This document shows, piece after piece, positions 1-8,800 of a DNA stretch of 64,000 nucleotides; the first letter of the stretch is position 1; every line of letters starts with the position of its first letter. This DNA comes from Flavobacteriales bacterium (GTDB taxonomy: Bacteria; Bacteroidota; Bacteroidia; Flavobacteriales_F; PHOS-HE28). The stretch lies in assembly GCA_016700415.1 (NCBI GenBank), contig CP065018.1, positions 2,734,001 to 2,798,000 on the forward strand, in the 5' to 3' direction. The translations under genes and the position numbers were made by a program. The notes below the pieces were generated by a model. The model made no database searches and was not told where the DNA came from. It saw nothing but the letters and a program-made list of their open reading frames with translations.

Positions 1-988
1 TCAGGTTGACGTCCGAGGCACCGGCCCCCATGGCGCTATTGCGCTGGCCCGTGGTATTCGCTTCCATGGCGCGGTAGCCCATGGCCGCATTCTGGGCGCC
101 GGTCGTGTTGTTCGCCATACAGCGTGCTCCAGCGGCGGTGTTGGAAGCACCTGTGGTCGTGTTCTGCAAGGCCTGGTAGCCGAGCGCGGTATTATCCGAT
201 GTGGTCGCATTCTCCAATGCCTGGCAGCCCACCGACGTGTTGCGGCTGCCCGTGGTGTTGGCGCGAAGTGCGCTCAACCCTACAGCCGTATTGTCCGCAC
301 CCGTGGTATTGGCAAACAGCGCTCTATAGCCTACTGCGGTATTGCGTGCACCAGAGGACTGGTAAAGTGCTTGGTAACCCACTGCCGTGTTCGAAACATT
401 CGCGAACATCGTGTTGAGCGCAAAGGCGCCCACGGCCGTGTTGTCCGTGCCGGCCACAACATTTTCCAAGGCCTGTATCCCGAATGCAGTATTGCGTGAC
501 CCGGTGGTCGCGGTCATGGCACGATAGCCGAAGGACGTGCGGGTGTCGCCATCGGCCAGAAAGCCTGCCCGCTGCCCGCCCACGCGCAACTCCAATGGGC
601 TATTGGTAATGGTGCCGATGAAGTCGGTGCTGAGCGTACCCGCATTACCCGTGAGGGACCACAGGGGGTTCGCCCCCGCTACCGCTACGGCCGCCCACGC
701 TGCACCATCGAAATACCAAAATTCGTTCACTGAGGTATCATACACCAACAAGCCTTGGGCGGGCGCGGGGATGGCCGTCCGCTCTGCGGTGGTCATGCGC
801 GGGATCAGAAAGCCGCGTTTCGAATTCCCGGGAAGCCCCCCTGTACTGATATCCAATAGCGCTGATGCATCGGCCGCGGCCCCGGTAACGTTGATGCCGA
901 TGTTCTGTGCCGAAACGATCAGCGGCAAGAGCAAGGCGAAGGCAAGAACCCAGCCTAAGCGCCGAATGGAACAATGTGCGCGCTCCAT
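1..988 (-). CDS. Surface protein with YadA-head-like repeats (3' end cut by window edge)
   Basis: Translating the minus strand from ATG 988 gives 329 residues with no stop before the window edge, so the C-terminus is missing. Residues 1-28 form a signal peptide ending VSAQN. A conserved N-terminal segment (about 55-100, with the motifs GFLIPRMTTAER and GLLVYDTSVNEFWYFDG) is typical of Bacteroidota surface proteins. From about residue 150 there are roughly ten degenerate 14-17 residue repeats of the NTAVGYQAL...NTTG type, which resemble trimeric autotransporter (YadA) head repeats. In related proteins such heads usually precede a chaperone-of-endosialidase or type IX secretion C-terminus; here that part lies outside the window. 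An in-frame ATG at 1054 would add 22 unconvincing residues. Function is probably adhesive or structural. Confidence 0.8.
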   Translation of the reverse strand, partial: MERAHCSIRRLGWVLAFALLLPLIVSAQNIGINVTGAAADASALLDISTGGLPGNSKRGFLIPRMTTAERTAIPAPAQGLLVYDTSVNEFWYFDGAAWAAVAVAGANPLWSLTGNAGTLSTDFIGTITNSPLELRVGGQRAGFLADGDTRTSFGYRAMTATTGSRNTAFGIQALENVVAGTDNTAVGAFALNTMFANVSNTAVGYQALYQSSGARNTAVGYRALFANTTGADNTAVGLSALRANTTGSRNTSVGCQALENATTSDNTALGYQALQNTTTGASNTAAGARCMANNTTGAQNAAMGYRAMEANTTGQRNSAMGAGASDVNL

Positions 989-1175
989 GGAAGAAGCCAA
1001 ACACGAGGTTCGCGAAGTGGGCGCGAAAAAGATATGGCGGGTCCGGGTGGGCATCACTTACAAAGAGGGCACTATATCCGCTTTTGGGCAATACCACTTG
1101 AGTAGTACGGATCAGCCCAGTGCGAAGCAAAGCCAGGCCCGGATGGCCAACAAGTAAAAACCCGACATGCGCCGA

Positions 1176-1988
1176 TCAATGGCCAATGTTCCGATCCACC
1201 ATTGGGCGGATCATGCTGGCGAAGCGTTTGGGTGCTTTCCCCAAGTAGTAGGAAAGATCCTTCATCATATGGCTCTCGTCGAAGTAACCGCATTCCAGCG
1301 CGATGTCCAGATCCAGTTTGCGGGTGCGTTGCATGTGACTGTACACATGGTTGAATCGTACCACGGAGCAGAACTCCTTCGGGCTGAGGCCGATCTCTTC
1401 CTTGAACTTGCGTTGTAGTTGGCGTTCGCTGAGACCAATGCTCTTTGCCATTTCGTTAACGGGCAACGTGCCATTGCTTTCGCGTATCCGACCCTCCAGG
1501 ATTTGCACGTGAGTAGGTTCGCTCGTATTGTTCCGCTCGTGTATCCCGTGAACGAATTCCAGCAGCAGATCGAACATGACCTGCGGTTCCGGGTTCGCTC
1601 GTAATCGTGCATAGATGTCGTCAATGGCATCGCCGATCACCTCGTGCGGTGGGATCATTAGTCCGTTGAAGTCCTCCACACTTCGGCCGAATAGCTGGTG
1701 GAACGCGCTGGGGTAGAAATTCAACATAACGCACCGCACGGGAGCATCAGAAGTGCAGATGATGCCACGTTCGGGCGGTACATGTCCGCAGAAGCCATCG
1801 TGCCAATCCATAGGGCCGTTATGGTCGAAGTACTGTGGTTCACCGTCCAGGATCAGCGCCCACTTGATGTAACTGTCAGGCGCGAGTTGCTCAGGCGGAA
1901 GTGGGTGGGGGAAGTAGCCGTATGCCAAGCGATGGATGTGGCGATCCAACGGGACGGGCGGGAAGAATTCGCGGAAGCCTTCGATCAT
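1176..1988 (-). CDS. AraC family transcriptional regulator
   Basis: A 270-residue protein with an N-terminal ligand-sensing part of about 165 residues and a C-terminal AraC/XylS DNA-binding domain (about 175-262). The first helix-turn-helix contains MAKSIGLSERQLQRKFKEE and the second includes DIALECGYFDESHMMKDLSYY, the usual AraC signature with the conserved CGYxDxSH core. The N-terminal part resembles the DUF6597/AraC-sensor type rather than a cupin with clear metal ligands, so the inducer cannot be named. It is transcribed away from the TetR efflux operon, and its own target is not evident. A TAAGTTTG element 45 bases upstream of the start, on the same strand, fits the Bacteroidota -7 motif. 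Confidence 0.88.
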   Translation of the reverse strand: MIEGFREFFPPVPLDRHIHRLAYGYFPHPLPPEQLAPDSYIKWALILDGEPQYFDHNGPMDWHDGFCGHVPPERGIICTSDAPVRCVMLNFYPSAFHQLFGRSVEDFNGLMIPPHEVIGDAIDDIYARLRANPEPQVMFDLLLEFVHGIHERNNTSEPTHVQILEGRIRESNGTLPVNEMAKSIGLSERQLQRKFKEEIGLSPKEFCSVVRFNHVYSHMQRTRKLDLDIALECGYFDESHMMKDLSYYLGKAPKRFASMIRPMVDRNIGH

Positions 1989-2032
1989 CGTTTACGCGCT
2001 TAAGTGTCAATGACCACATGCGGGCTGTCACT

Positions 2033-2040
2033 CAAACTTA
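2033..2040 (-). promoter_or_regulatory. Candidate -7 element for the AraC gene
   Basis: On the minus strand this reads TAAGTTTG, matching the Bacteroidota -7 consensus TAnnTTTG, 45 bases before the AraC start codon. No clear TTTG -33 element is visible at the expected distance, so confidence is limited. Confidence 0.4.
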
Positions 2041-2109
2041 GGTAGCATCCCTCGATAGTTCCTGGTTTTATTATTCGGTCCTGAAAGAGCCTCACATCCG
2101 ATCGAGCAG

Positions 2110-2247
2110 CTACAATGGATCGGGAATGGTGCTGCCGTCATTGAGCGCGATGAAGCGGTCGTTGCGGAAGGTGCGCACCCAGCCGGCCACGGTGATGGTG
2201 GTGTTGGTAGGTGCGCTGTCGTCGAGGACGGACTTGATGGAATGCAT
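2110..2247 (-). pseudogene. 5' remnant of asparaginyl-tRNA synthetase (asnS)
   Basis: The minus strand from ATG 2247 encodes 45 residues and then TAG at 2110. The core GWVRTFRNDRFIALNDGSTI is the hallmark N-terminal OB-fold of class II asparaginyl-tRNA synthetase, preceded by a plausible native N-terminus (MHSIKSVLDD). After STI the expected sequence is lost (PDPL then stop), and the following 120 bases toward the AraC gene show no synthetase sequence. The whole catalytic domain of about 400 residues is missing, so this cannot be an active enzyme. It is most simply the leftover of a duplicated or rearranged asnS copy; a functional asnS would be elsewhere in the genome. Confidence 0.75.
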
Positions 2248-2399
2248 GGTCGATCAGAAAATCAGAAGATCGGACGATCAGACAATGGGAATGCCGGGCT
2301 GCCGACCGATGCGGCAAAGGAACGACGAGGCGCGGACCGGGCCAAGGCGGAATAGCCAAGAGCAACTGAAAGGGGCCACAGGAAACGTTTTTGCATTTT

Positions 2400-2433
2400 T
2401 TTGTTTCCACTGTATCCAAGAGCATTACATTTG
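2400..2433 (+). promoter_or_regulatory. Candidate Bacteroidota promoter for the TetR-TolC-MFP-RND operon
   Basis: TTTG at 2400-2403 and TACATTTG at 2426-2433 match the -33 (TTTG) and -7 (TAnnTTTG) elements of the Bacteroidota primary sigma factor, with a 22-base spacer. The ATG at 2445 follows within 12 bases, so the leader would be very short. Confidence 0.55.
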
Positions 2434-2444
2434 CGCCCTCGAAA

Positions 2445-3113
2445 ATGGCAACAGACAAGGAAAACATCCGGGAGGACCGGGGCAAATGCTTGGTGGACGA
2501 GGCCGTGAAGGTCTTTTGGACCTATGGCATCAAGAGCGTGACGATGGACGACATGTCCGCGCGGCTCGGCATCAGCAAGAAGACGCTCTACCAGCATGTG
2601 AAGGACAAGAACGACCTGGTGGCCAAAGTGCTGCGGCACGTGAGGACGCAGTTCAAGGAAGCGATCGACGAGGAGCTGGCCAAGGAACTGAACGCCATCG
2701 ACGAGCTCTTCGCCATCACCAACCGTGTGGCGGGCGAGTTGCGCGGCATCCATCCCTCGATCCACTTCGACCTGGAGAAGTATCATCCCGAGGCCTTCCA
2801 CGAGATGCTGGAGAACAAGCGCTCGGAGATCTATGGGTGCATGGCCGCGAACATGCAGCGGGGTATCCGGGAAGGCGTGTACCGCGACGATCTGGACATT
2901 CCGATGATCGCCATGATCTACATCGCGCGCTTCGACCTGGTGTTCGACGGGGAACTCTTCCCGCCGGAGCAGTTCAACATGGACGACCTGCACTGGGAAC
3001 TGTTCCGCTACCACATCCGCGGCATCGCCAGTGCCAAGGGGTTGAAGTATTTGGAGAAGAAAGTCGCCAAGGAAATGACGCCGGCCACCGGGCACCCATC
3101 GCACCACCTATGA
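2445..3113 (+). CDS. TetR/AcrR family regulator of the adjacent efflux operon
   Basis: From ATG 2445 the protein has 222 residues and begins MATDKENIRED. The N-terminal helix-turn-helix is clear (about residues 27-57, with SVTMDDMSARLGISKKTLYQ). The C-terminal ligand-binding part is divergent and cannot be matched to a known inducer class. The start at 2445 is preferred over upstream ATG 2391 because the candidate promoter at 2400-2433 lies between them. The stop overlaps the TolC start (ATGA at 3110-3113), so the regulator is the first gene of the efflux operon. Family knowledge and context suggest autorepression of the operon, relieved by a transported compound. Confidence 0.88.
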   Translation: MATDKENIREDRGKCLVDEAVKVFWTYGIKSVTMDDMSARLGISKKTLYQHVKDKNDLVAKVLRHVRTQFKEAIDEELAKELNAIDELFAITNRVAGELRGIHPSIHFDLEKYHPEAFHEMLENKRSEIYGCMAANMQRGIREGVYRDDLDIPMIAMIYIARFDLVFDGELFPPEQFNMDDLHWELFRYHIRGIASAKGLKYLEKKVAKEMTPATGHPSHHL

Positions 3114-4429
3114 GACGACCATTGACAACCGCATTGCTCCTTTTTTCGGTGGCGGCGTTCGCACAAGGGCCGGTGAGCCTAAGCCTGAAACAGGCCATGG
3201 ACATGGCCGCGCAGCAGAGCTACACCGTTCAGTACAGTGCCTTGGAGGCGGAAAAGGCCGATTCCCGGATCAAGGAGATCCTGGCCACGGGCCTGCCGCA
3301 GGTCGCGGCCTCGGGCAGCCTCAACAACTACCTGAAGGTGCCCACGCAGGTGATCCCGAACTTCTTCGGCAACGAACCCGAGACGATCGAGGTCCAGTTC
3401 GGTATCCCCTGGGCCGTCACCGGCGCGGTGCAGCTCAACCAGCTCTTGTTCGACGGCAGCTATCTCATTGGACTTAAGGCCACGCGCGAACTAAAGGAGA
3501 AGGCCCAGCTGGACCTGCAGAAGGCCCAGCACGATGCCCGTGCCCAGGCGGCAAAAGCCTACCTCTCCGTGCTGGCCGCGGAAGAAGGTGTGCGGCTGCT
3601 CGGCGAAGGACTTCCGCTGCTGGAGAAAAGCGATACCGACGCCAAGGCAATGCTGCAGCAGGGCTTCATGGAAAGCACCGATGTGGACCGGCTGTCCATC
3701 CAGCTCGCCGACACCCGGAACCAGCAGCGCAACCTGCAGCTGCAGGCCAACGTGGCAAGGGCTTTCCTGGCCTTGGTCCTGGGCCTTCCCAGCGGTACGC
3801 CGCTTACGCTCACCGACCCCTTGGCCACGTTGATGGCCGACCCTGCGGAGAAGGCGCTGGCCGACCAGCCCTTCACGGTGGACCAGCACATCGAAGATGA
3901 ACAGGCCAACTCCCAAGCGCGTCTCAGCGAGCTTCAGATGCGCAATGAAAAGGCGGCATACCTGCCAAAGCTCAACAGTTTCATCAACTACCAGCAGCAG
4001 TTCAACGGACTGGAGTTCACACCCGGCGCAGGACCGTGGTACCCGGCTTCCCTTTGGGGCCTCTCGCTCAACATCCCCATCTTCAGCAGCGGCATGCGCT
4101 CCAGCCGGGTGAAGCAGGCGAAGATCGGGATGAAGGAGGCCGAGGTGAACCGGAAGGGGACCGAGCAGCGGTTGCTCACCACCTATCTCCAGCAGCAGGC
4201 CGTGCTGAAGTCGGCAGAGGACAACTACAGCACCGCCAAGGCGAACATGGACCTGGCCCAGCGCATCTTCGAGCGTGCCTCGGTGAAGTTCAACGAGGGC
4301 GTGGGAAGCAGCTTTGAACTGACCCAGGAGCATGCCAACTACCTCACCGGGCAGCAGACGTACATCCAGCGCATGGTGGACTTGCTCCAGGCGCGCACGG
4401 ACATGCGGAAGGCGTTGGATACGTACTGA
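3110..4429 (+). CDS. TolC-like outer membrane efflux protein
   Basis: A 439-residue outer membrane factor with a signal peptide (MRRPLTTALLLFSVAAFAQ). The rest has the alternating long-helix pattern of two outer membrane efflux repeats (about 25-220 and 235-435), with the typical opening LSLKQAMDMAAQQSYTVQY and the helix-rich end AQRIFERASVKFNEGVGSS. It would form the trimeric outer membrane channel of a tripartite RND pump with the two genes that follow. It starts inside the TetR stop codon, which implies translational coupling. A longer reading frame opens at 2126, but the part before 3110 is a different-frame shadow of the TetR gene and was not used. Confidence 0.92.
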   Translation: MRRPLTTALLLFSVAAFAQGPVSLSLKQAMDMAAQQSYTVQYSALEAEKADSRIKEILATGLPQVAASGSLNNYLKVPTQVIPNFFGNEPETIEVQFGIPWAVTGAVQLNQLLFDGSYLIGLKATRELKEKAQLDLQKAQHDARAQAAKAYLSVLAAEEGVRLLGEGLPLLEKSDTDAKAMLQQGFMESTDVDRLSIQLADTRNQQRNLQLQANVARAFLALVLGLPSGTPLTLTDPLATLMADPAEKALADQPFTVDQHIEDEQANSQARLSELQMRNEKAAYLPKLNSFINYQQQFNGLEFTPGAGPWYPASLWGLSLNIPIFSSGMRSSRVKQAKIGMKEAEVNRKGTEQRLLTTYLQQQAVLKSAEDNYSTAKANMDLAQRIFERASVKFNEGVGSSFELTQEHANYLTGQQTYIQRMVDLLQARTDMRKALDTY

Positions 4430-4518
4430 TGTGAGAAGGTGATAGGTGAATAGTGATAGGTGACTGGAACAACGCAACCGTACCGTCGATCCATTGGGTC
4501 GACCAAGAATAACCCCTG

Positions 4519-5691
4519 ATGAAAAGATCGATCTACTTGATCCCGATGCTGGCACTGCTTGCCTCCTGCGGCGCGAAGGGTACCGGTGAACTGGCGGAGA
4601 AACGCGCGGAGCGCGACTCGCTGAAGACCGTGTACGACAAGGTGGGCAAGGACCTCAAGAAGGTGGAGGACTGGCTGGCGCTGAACGACAGCACGGCCAA
4701 CCGCAGCCTGCCTCTGGTCTCCGCGAAGGCCCTGGTGCAGGGCCCGTTCACGCACTACATCGATGTGCATGGCGTAGTGAAGGCGGACGAGAGCGCCACG
4801 CTTTATTCGATGACCGGAGGGCGCGTGGCCAGCATCCGCGTAAAGGCCGGTGACAAGGTGCGCAAGGGGGACTTGATCGCCACGATGGACAACGACATGG
4901 TGGAGAAGCAGATCGCACAGGCACAGGCCGGCGCGGACCTCGCGCGAACCACTTTTGAAAAGCAGCAGAAACTGTGGGGCCAGCACATCGGCAGCGAGAT
5001 GCAGTTCTTGCAGGCGAAGACACAGAAGGAACAGGCCGAAGCGGGGCTGGCCACATTGAAGGAACAGCAGCGCCTCTCCAACGTCACCGCACCTTTTGAC
5101 GGCATGGTGGACGAGGTGATGGCCCGTGTGGGCGATATGGCCGCTCCCCAGATGCCCGTGGCACGGGTGGTGAACCTCACCGGCATCCAGCTGCAGGCGG
5201 ACGTGAGCGAGGCTTACTTGAAAAGAGTGAGGGCAGGAGCGCCGACGAAAGTGGTCTTCCCCAGCATCAACGAAGGCTTCAGCGCGCCCTTGACGCACGT
5301 GGGCGACTACATCGACCCGAGCAACCGCACCTTCTTGGTGACCCTGCGTGCCCCCAAGGGCGAGGCCTACATGCGCCCCAACCTGCTGGGCGACCTCAGC
5401 ATCCAGGATTCCCACACCGACAGCGCCATGGTAGTGCCCAGCGCGGCCGTGCTGGACGATGTGGGCGGCAACAGCTACCTCTTCGTCCTCGGTCCGGCGC
5501 CACAAGGGGCCAATGTGGGGTCGAACGAAAGGGTGGCGCAAAAGATCTTCGTGGACCGTGTGAGCGAATACCAAGGGCGCATGAACGTGGCCGCCAAGAC
5601 CGCCGGTGAATTGAAGGACGGCGCGATGGTGGTGATCGATGGCGCCAAGAACGTGAGCGACGGGCAGACCGTGCGCGTGGATGAGAACTGA
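4519..5691 (+). CDS. RND efflux periplasmic adaptor (membrane fusion lipoprotein)
   Basis: A 390-residue HlyD/AcrA-type adaptor. The N-terminus is a lipoprotein signal with lipobox LLASC (Cys17). Residues about 25-65 form a charged helix, followed by the first half of a biotinyl-lipoyl domain (about 90-122, GGRVASIRVKAGDKVRKGDL), a coiled-coil hairpin (about 125-175), the second lipoyl half (APFDGMVDEVMARVGD) and a beta-barrel and membrane-proximal domain. It links the RND pump in the inner membrane to the TolC-like channel. The 89 bases before it carry two copies of GTGATAGGTGA and no gene. Confidence 0.92.
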   Translation: MKRSIYLIPMLALLASCGAKGTGELAEKRAERDSLKTVYDKVGKDLKKVEDWLALNDSTANRSLPLVSAKALVQGPFTHYIDVHGVVKADESATLYSMTGGRVASIRVKAGDKVRKGDLIATMDNDMVEKQIAQAQAGADLARTTFEKQQKLWGQHIGSEMQFLQAKTQKEQAEAGLATLKEQQRLSNVTAPFDGMVDEVMARVGDMAAPQMPVARVVNLTGIQLQADVSEAYLKRVRAGAPTKVVFPSINEGFSAPLTHVGDYIDPSNRTFLVTLRAPKGEAYMRPNLLGDLSIQDSHTDSAMVVPSAAVLDDVGGNSYLFVLGPAPQGANVGSNERVAQKIFVDRVSEYQGRMNVAAKTAGELKDGAMVVIDGAKNVSDGQTVRVDEN

Positions 5692-5701
5692 GGTTGAAGA
5701 G

Positions 5702-5799
5702 TTCACCACAGAGGCACGGAGCACACAGAGGAATGCGAAATGCAAGGAAGAACGGGATGGTGACCTTCCCCAAGTTCTTCTCCGTGCCTCTGTGGTGAA
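5702..5799. repeat. Long palindromic repeat, CACCACAGAGGCAC type
   Basis: Two perfect 20-base inverted arms (5702-5721 and 5780-5799, beginning TTCACCACAGAGGCACGGAG) flank a 58-base centre. The element fills the gap between the adaptor and pump genes of one operon, so it would be transcribed as a long hairpin. A relative lies at 59992-60105. Confidence 0.85.
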
Positions 5800-5808
5800 A
5801 AAACGATA

Positions 5809-8800
5809 ATGTCAATGAACCACAACGAAGACGTAGAAAAGGACCTCCACGGCCCGGAGCGGGAGTTCGCGATCACGACATGGGCGGTGCAGAACCGCAC
5901 TACGGTGATCGTGCTCACGGTGCTGATCTTCCTGATGGGGATCTACTCCTACCAGGTGATGCCCAAGGAGAGCTTCCCCGAGGTGGTGACGCCGGAGATA
6001 TTCGTCTCCACGCCTTACAACAGCAGTTCGGTGGTGGACATCGAGAAGCTCATCACCAAGCCCTTGGAAAAGGAGATCAACACCATCAGCGGGGTGGACG
6101 AGATCAAGAGCACCACGGTGCCGAACTTCAGCGCCATCGATGTGAAGTTCAACTACAACATCTCGCCAGATCAGGCCCTGCGGAAGGTGAAGGACGCGGT
6201 GGACAAGGCGCGCGGCGACAAGAACTTCCCCACGGACCTGCCCTCGGAGCCGAACGTGATCGAGCTCAACTTCAGCGAGCTGATGCCGGTGATGAACATC
6301 AACCTCAGCGGCGACTACCCGATGGAGCAGCTCCACTCCTATGCGCAACACCTGAAGGACCGCATCGAATCCCTGCCGGAGATCAACAAGGTGAACATCC
6401 GCGGCGTACCCGAGCGCGAGGTGCGCATCAGTCTCGATCTGTATAAGCTGGAGGCGTTGCAGCTCAACTTCAACGACATTGCCCAGGCCATCCAAATGGA
6501 GAACCTCACCATGAGCGGTGGCGAACTGCTCACCGATGGGCAACGCCGCGCCGTGCGCGTGATCGGCGAATTCACCGACATGGCGCAGATCCGCGACATC
6601 GTGGTGAAGAACATCGATCAGAAGGAAGTGCGCCTCGGCGACATCGCCACGGTGGACTATGCCTACAAGGAACCGGACAGCTTCGCCCGTGAGTACGGCA
6701 AGTCCGTGGTGATGCTCGACGTGATCAAGCGCGCGGGCCAGAATCTCCTCACGGCCAGCGACGGCATCCAGCAGATCCTGAAGGAGGACCGCGGCCGGGT
6801 GCTGCCCACCGATCTCCGCATCTCCGTTACCGGCGACCAGAGCGACAACACGCGCACCAGCGTGGATGAGCTGATGAACCACATCATCCTCGGCGTGCTG
6901 CTGGTGATCGGCACCCTTATGCTCTTCCTCGGCCTGCGCAACGCCATGTTCGTGGGGCTTGCGATCCCGATGAGCATGTTCATCTCCTTCACGCTGCTCA
7001 ACGCGTTCGGCGTCACGCTGAACATCATGGTGCTCTTCGCGCTGATCCTCGCGCTGGGCCGTCTGGTGGACGATGGCATCGTGATCGTGGAGAACATCTA
7101 CCGCCACATGACCAACGGCGAGCCGCCGTTGCGGGCCACGAAATTAGCCGTGGGCGAGGTGACCATGCCGATCATCGCCGCGACCACGGCCACGGTGATG
7201 GTGTTCGTGCCGCTGCTCTTCTGGCCCGGCATGATGGGCTCCTTCATGAAGTACCTGCCCATCACCTTCATGATCGCCCTCGGCTCCTCGCTCTTCGTGG
7301 CCTTGGTGGTGAACCCCGCGCTGGCCTCGAAGTTCATGAAGGTGGAAGAGGACAACATGCCGATGAAGCGCGTGTGGAAACTGGCAGGCATCCTTGCCGC
7401 CGTGGGCACGCTGATCCTCGTTCTTGGCCTGTCCTTCAAAAGCGACACCGTCTTCGGCATCGGACTGCTCACCCTCTTCTTTGGCGTGATGGGCATAGTC
7501 AACGCCAAGTGGTTCGTGCCCGCCACGGACTGGTTCCAGAACAGTTGGCTGCCCCGCTTGGAGGCCCGCTATGAGAAATTCCTGCGCTATGCGTTGGACC
7601 GCCACCACCCGCGGACCTTCCTCTTCGGCACCTTCGGCATGCTGGTGCTGGTGATCGCCCTGCTGGCCGTCTTCCCACCCAAAACGCTCTTCTTCCCGGA
7701 GAATGAGCCGCAGTTCGTCAACGTGTTCATCGAAGCGCCCATCGGCACGGACATCCTGAAAACGGATTCCATCACGCGGATCGTGGAAAAGCAGGTGATG
7801 GATGTGATCGACGTGCCGGGATTCAAGGTCCCGCCCGGGACCAAAATGCCTGATGGCACGATCACTGCGGACAGCACGAACTACCTCGTCAACTCCGTGA
7901 TCTCGCAGGTGGGCGAGGGCACCAGCGATCCCGGTGCCGGCGGCATGCAGGTCGGTGCCACGCCGTACAAGGGCCGTATCGCCGTGAGCTTCGTGAAGTT
8001 CGCCGACCGCCACGGCAAGAAGACCAGCGATGTGCTGAAAGACCTGCAGGAACACGTGAAGGCCCCGCCCGGCGTGGTGGTCTCCGTGGCCAAGAACGCC
8101 GCGGGGCCGCCGGTGGGCAAGCCCATCAACATCGAGATCAAGGGGAAGGAGATCGAAGGGCTGCTGGCGGAGGCCGAGCGTGTGCAGCGCTTCATCGAGT
8201 TGCGCAATGTGCCCGGCATCGAGGCCCTGCGCCTGGACATAGACCGTGCCAAGCCGGAGATGCCCATCATCATCGACCGCGAGAAGGCCCGCCGCCTCAA
8301 TGTGAGCACCTACGCCATCGCCGATGCGGTGCGCACGGCGCTCTTCGGCAAGGAGGTGAGCAACTACCGCGTGGAGGGCGACGATGACGACCACGAGATC
8401 AACATCCGCCTGAACGACAAGTACCGCTATGATCCGCAGCAGTTGCTGGACATGAAGGTGACCTTCCGCGACATGCTCAACGGGCAGATCCGGCAGATAC
8501 CGATCAGCGCCGTGGCGCACGCCGAGCGCACCAGCACCTTCAGCGCGATCAAGCGCAAGGACCTGGACCGCGTGGTGACCGTGAGCTCCAACATCATCAG
8601 CGGCTACAACGGGAACGAAGTGGTGCAGCAGATCAAGGACCAGCTCGCCAGCGGCTTTACCGTCGGCAAGGACTACACGCTGAAATTCACCGGCGAGCAG
8701 GAGGATCAGGCCAAGGACATGGGCTTTCTGATGATGGCATTTCTCGTGGCCATCTTCGTGGTGTTCCTCATCATCGTCGCGCAGTTCAACAGCATCAGCT

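Noticed and set aside
2126..3109. Long N-terminal extension of the TolC-like reading frame
   Set aside because: The frame runs through the asnS remnant and the TetR gene out of phase; TetR is the real gene there, and TolC has its own signal peptide at 3110.
5812..7107. Antisense 431-residue open frame in the RND gene
   Set aside because: High-GC shadow on the opposite strand, His/Asp-rich with no motifs; the plus-strand RND protein is certain.
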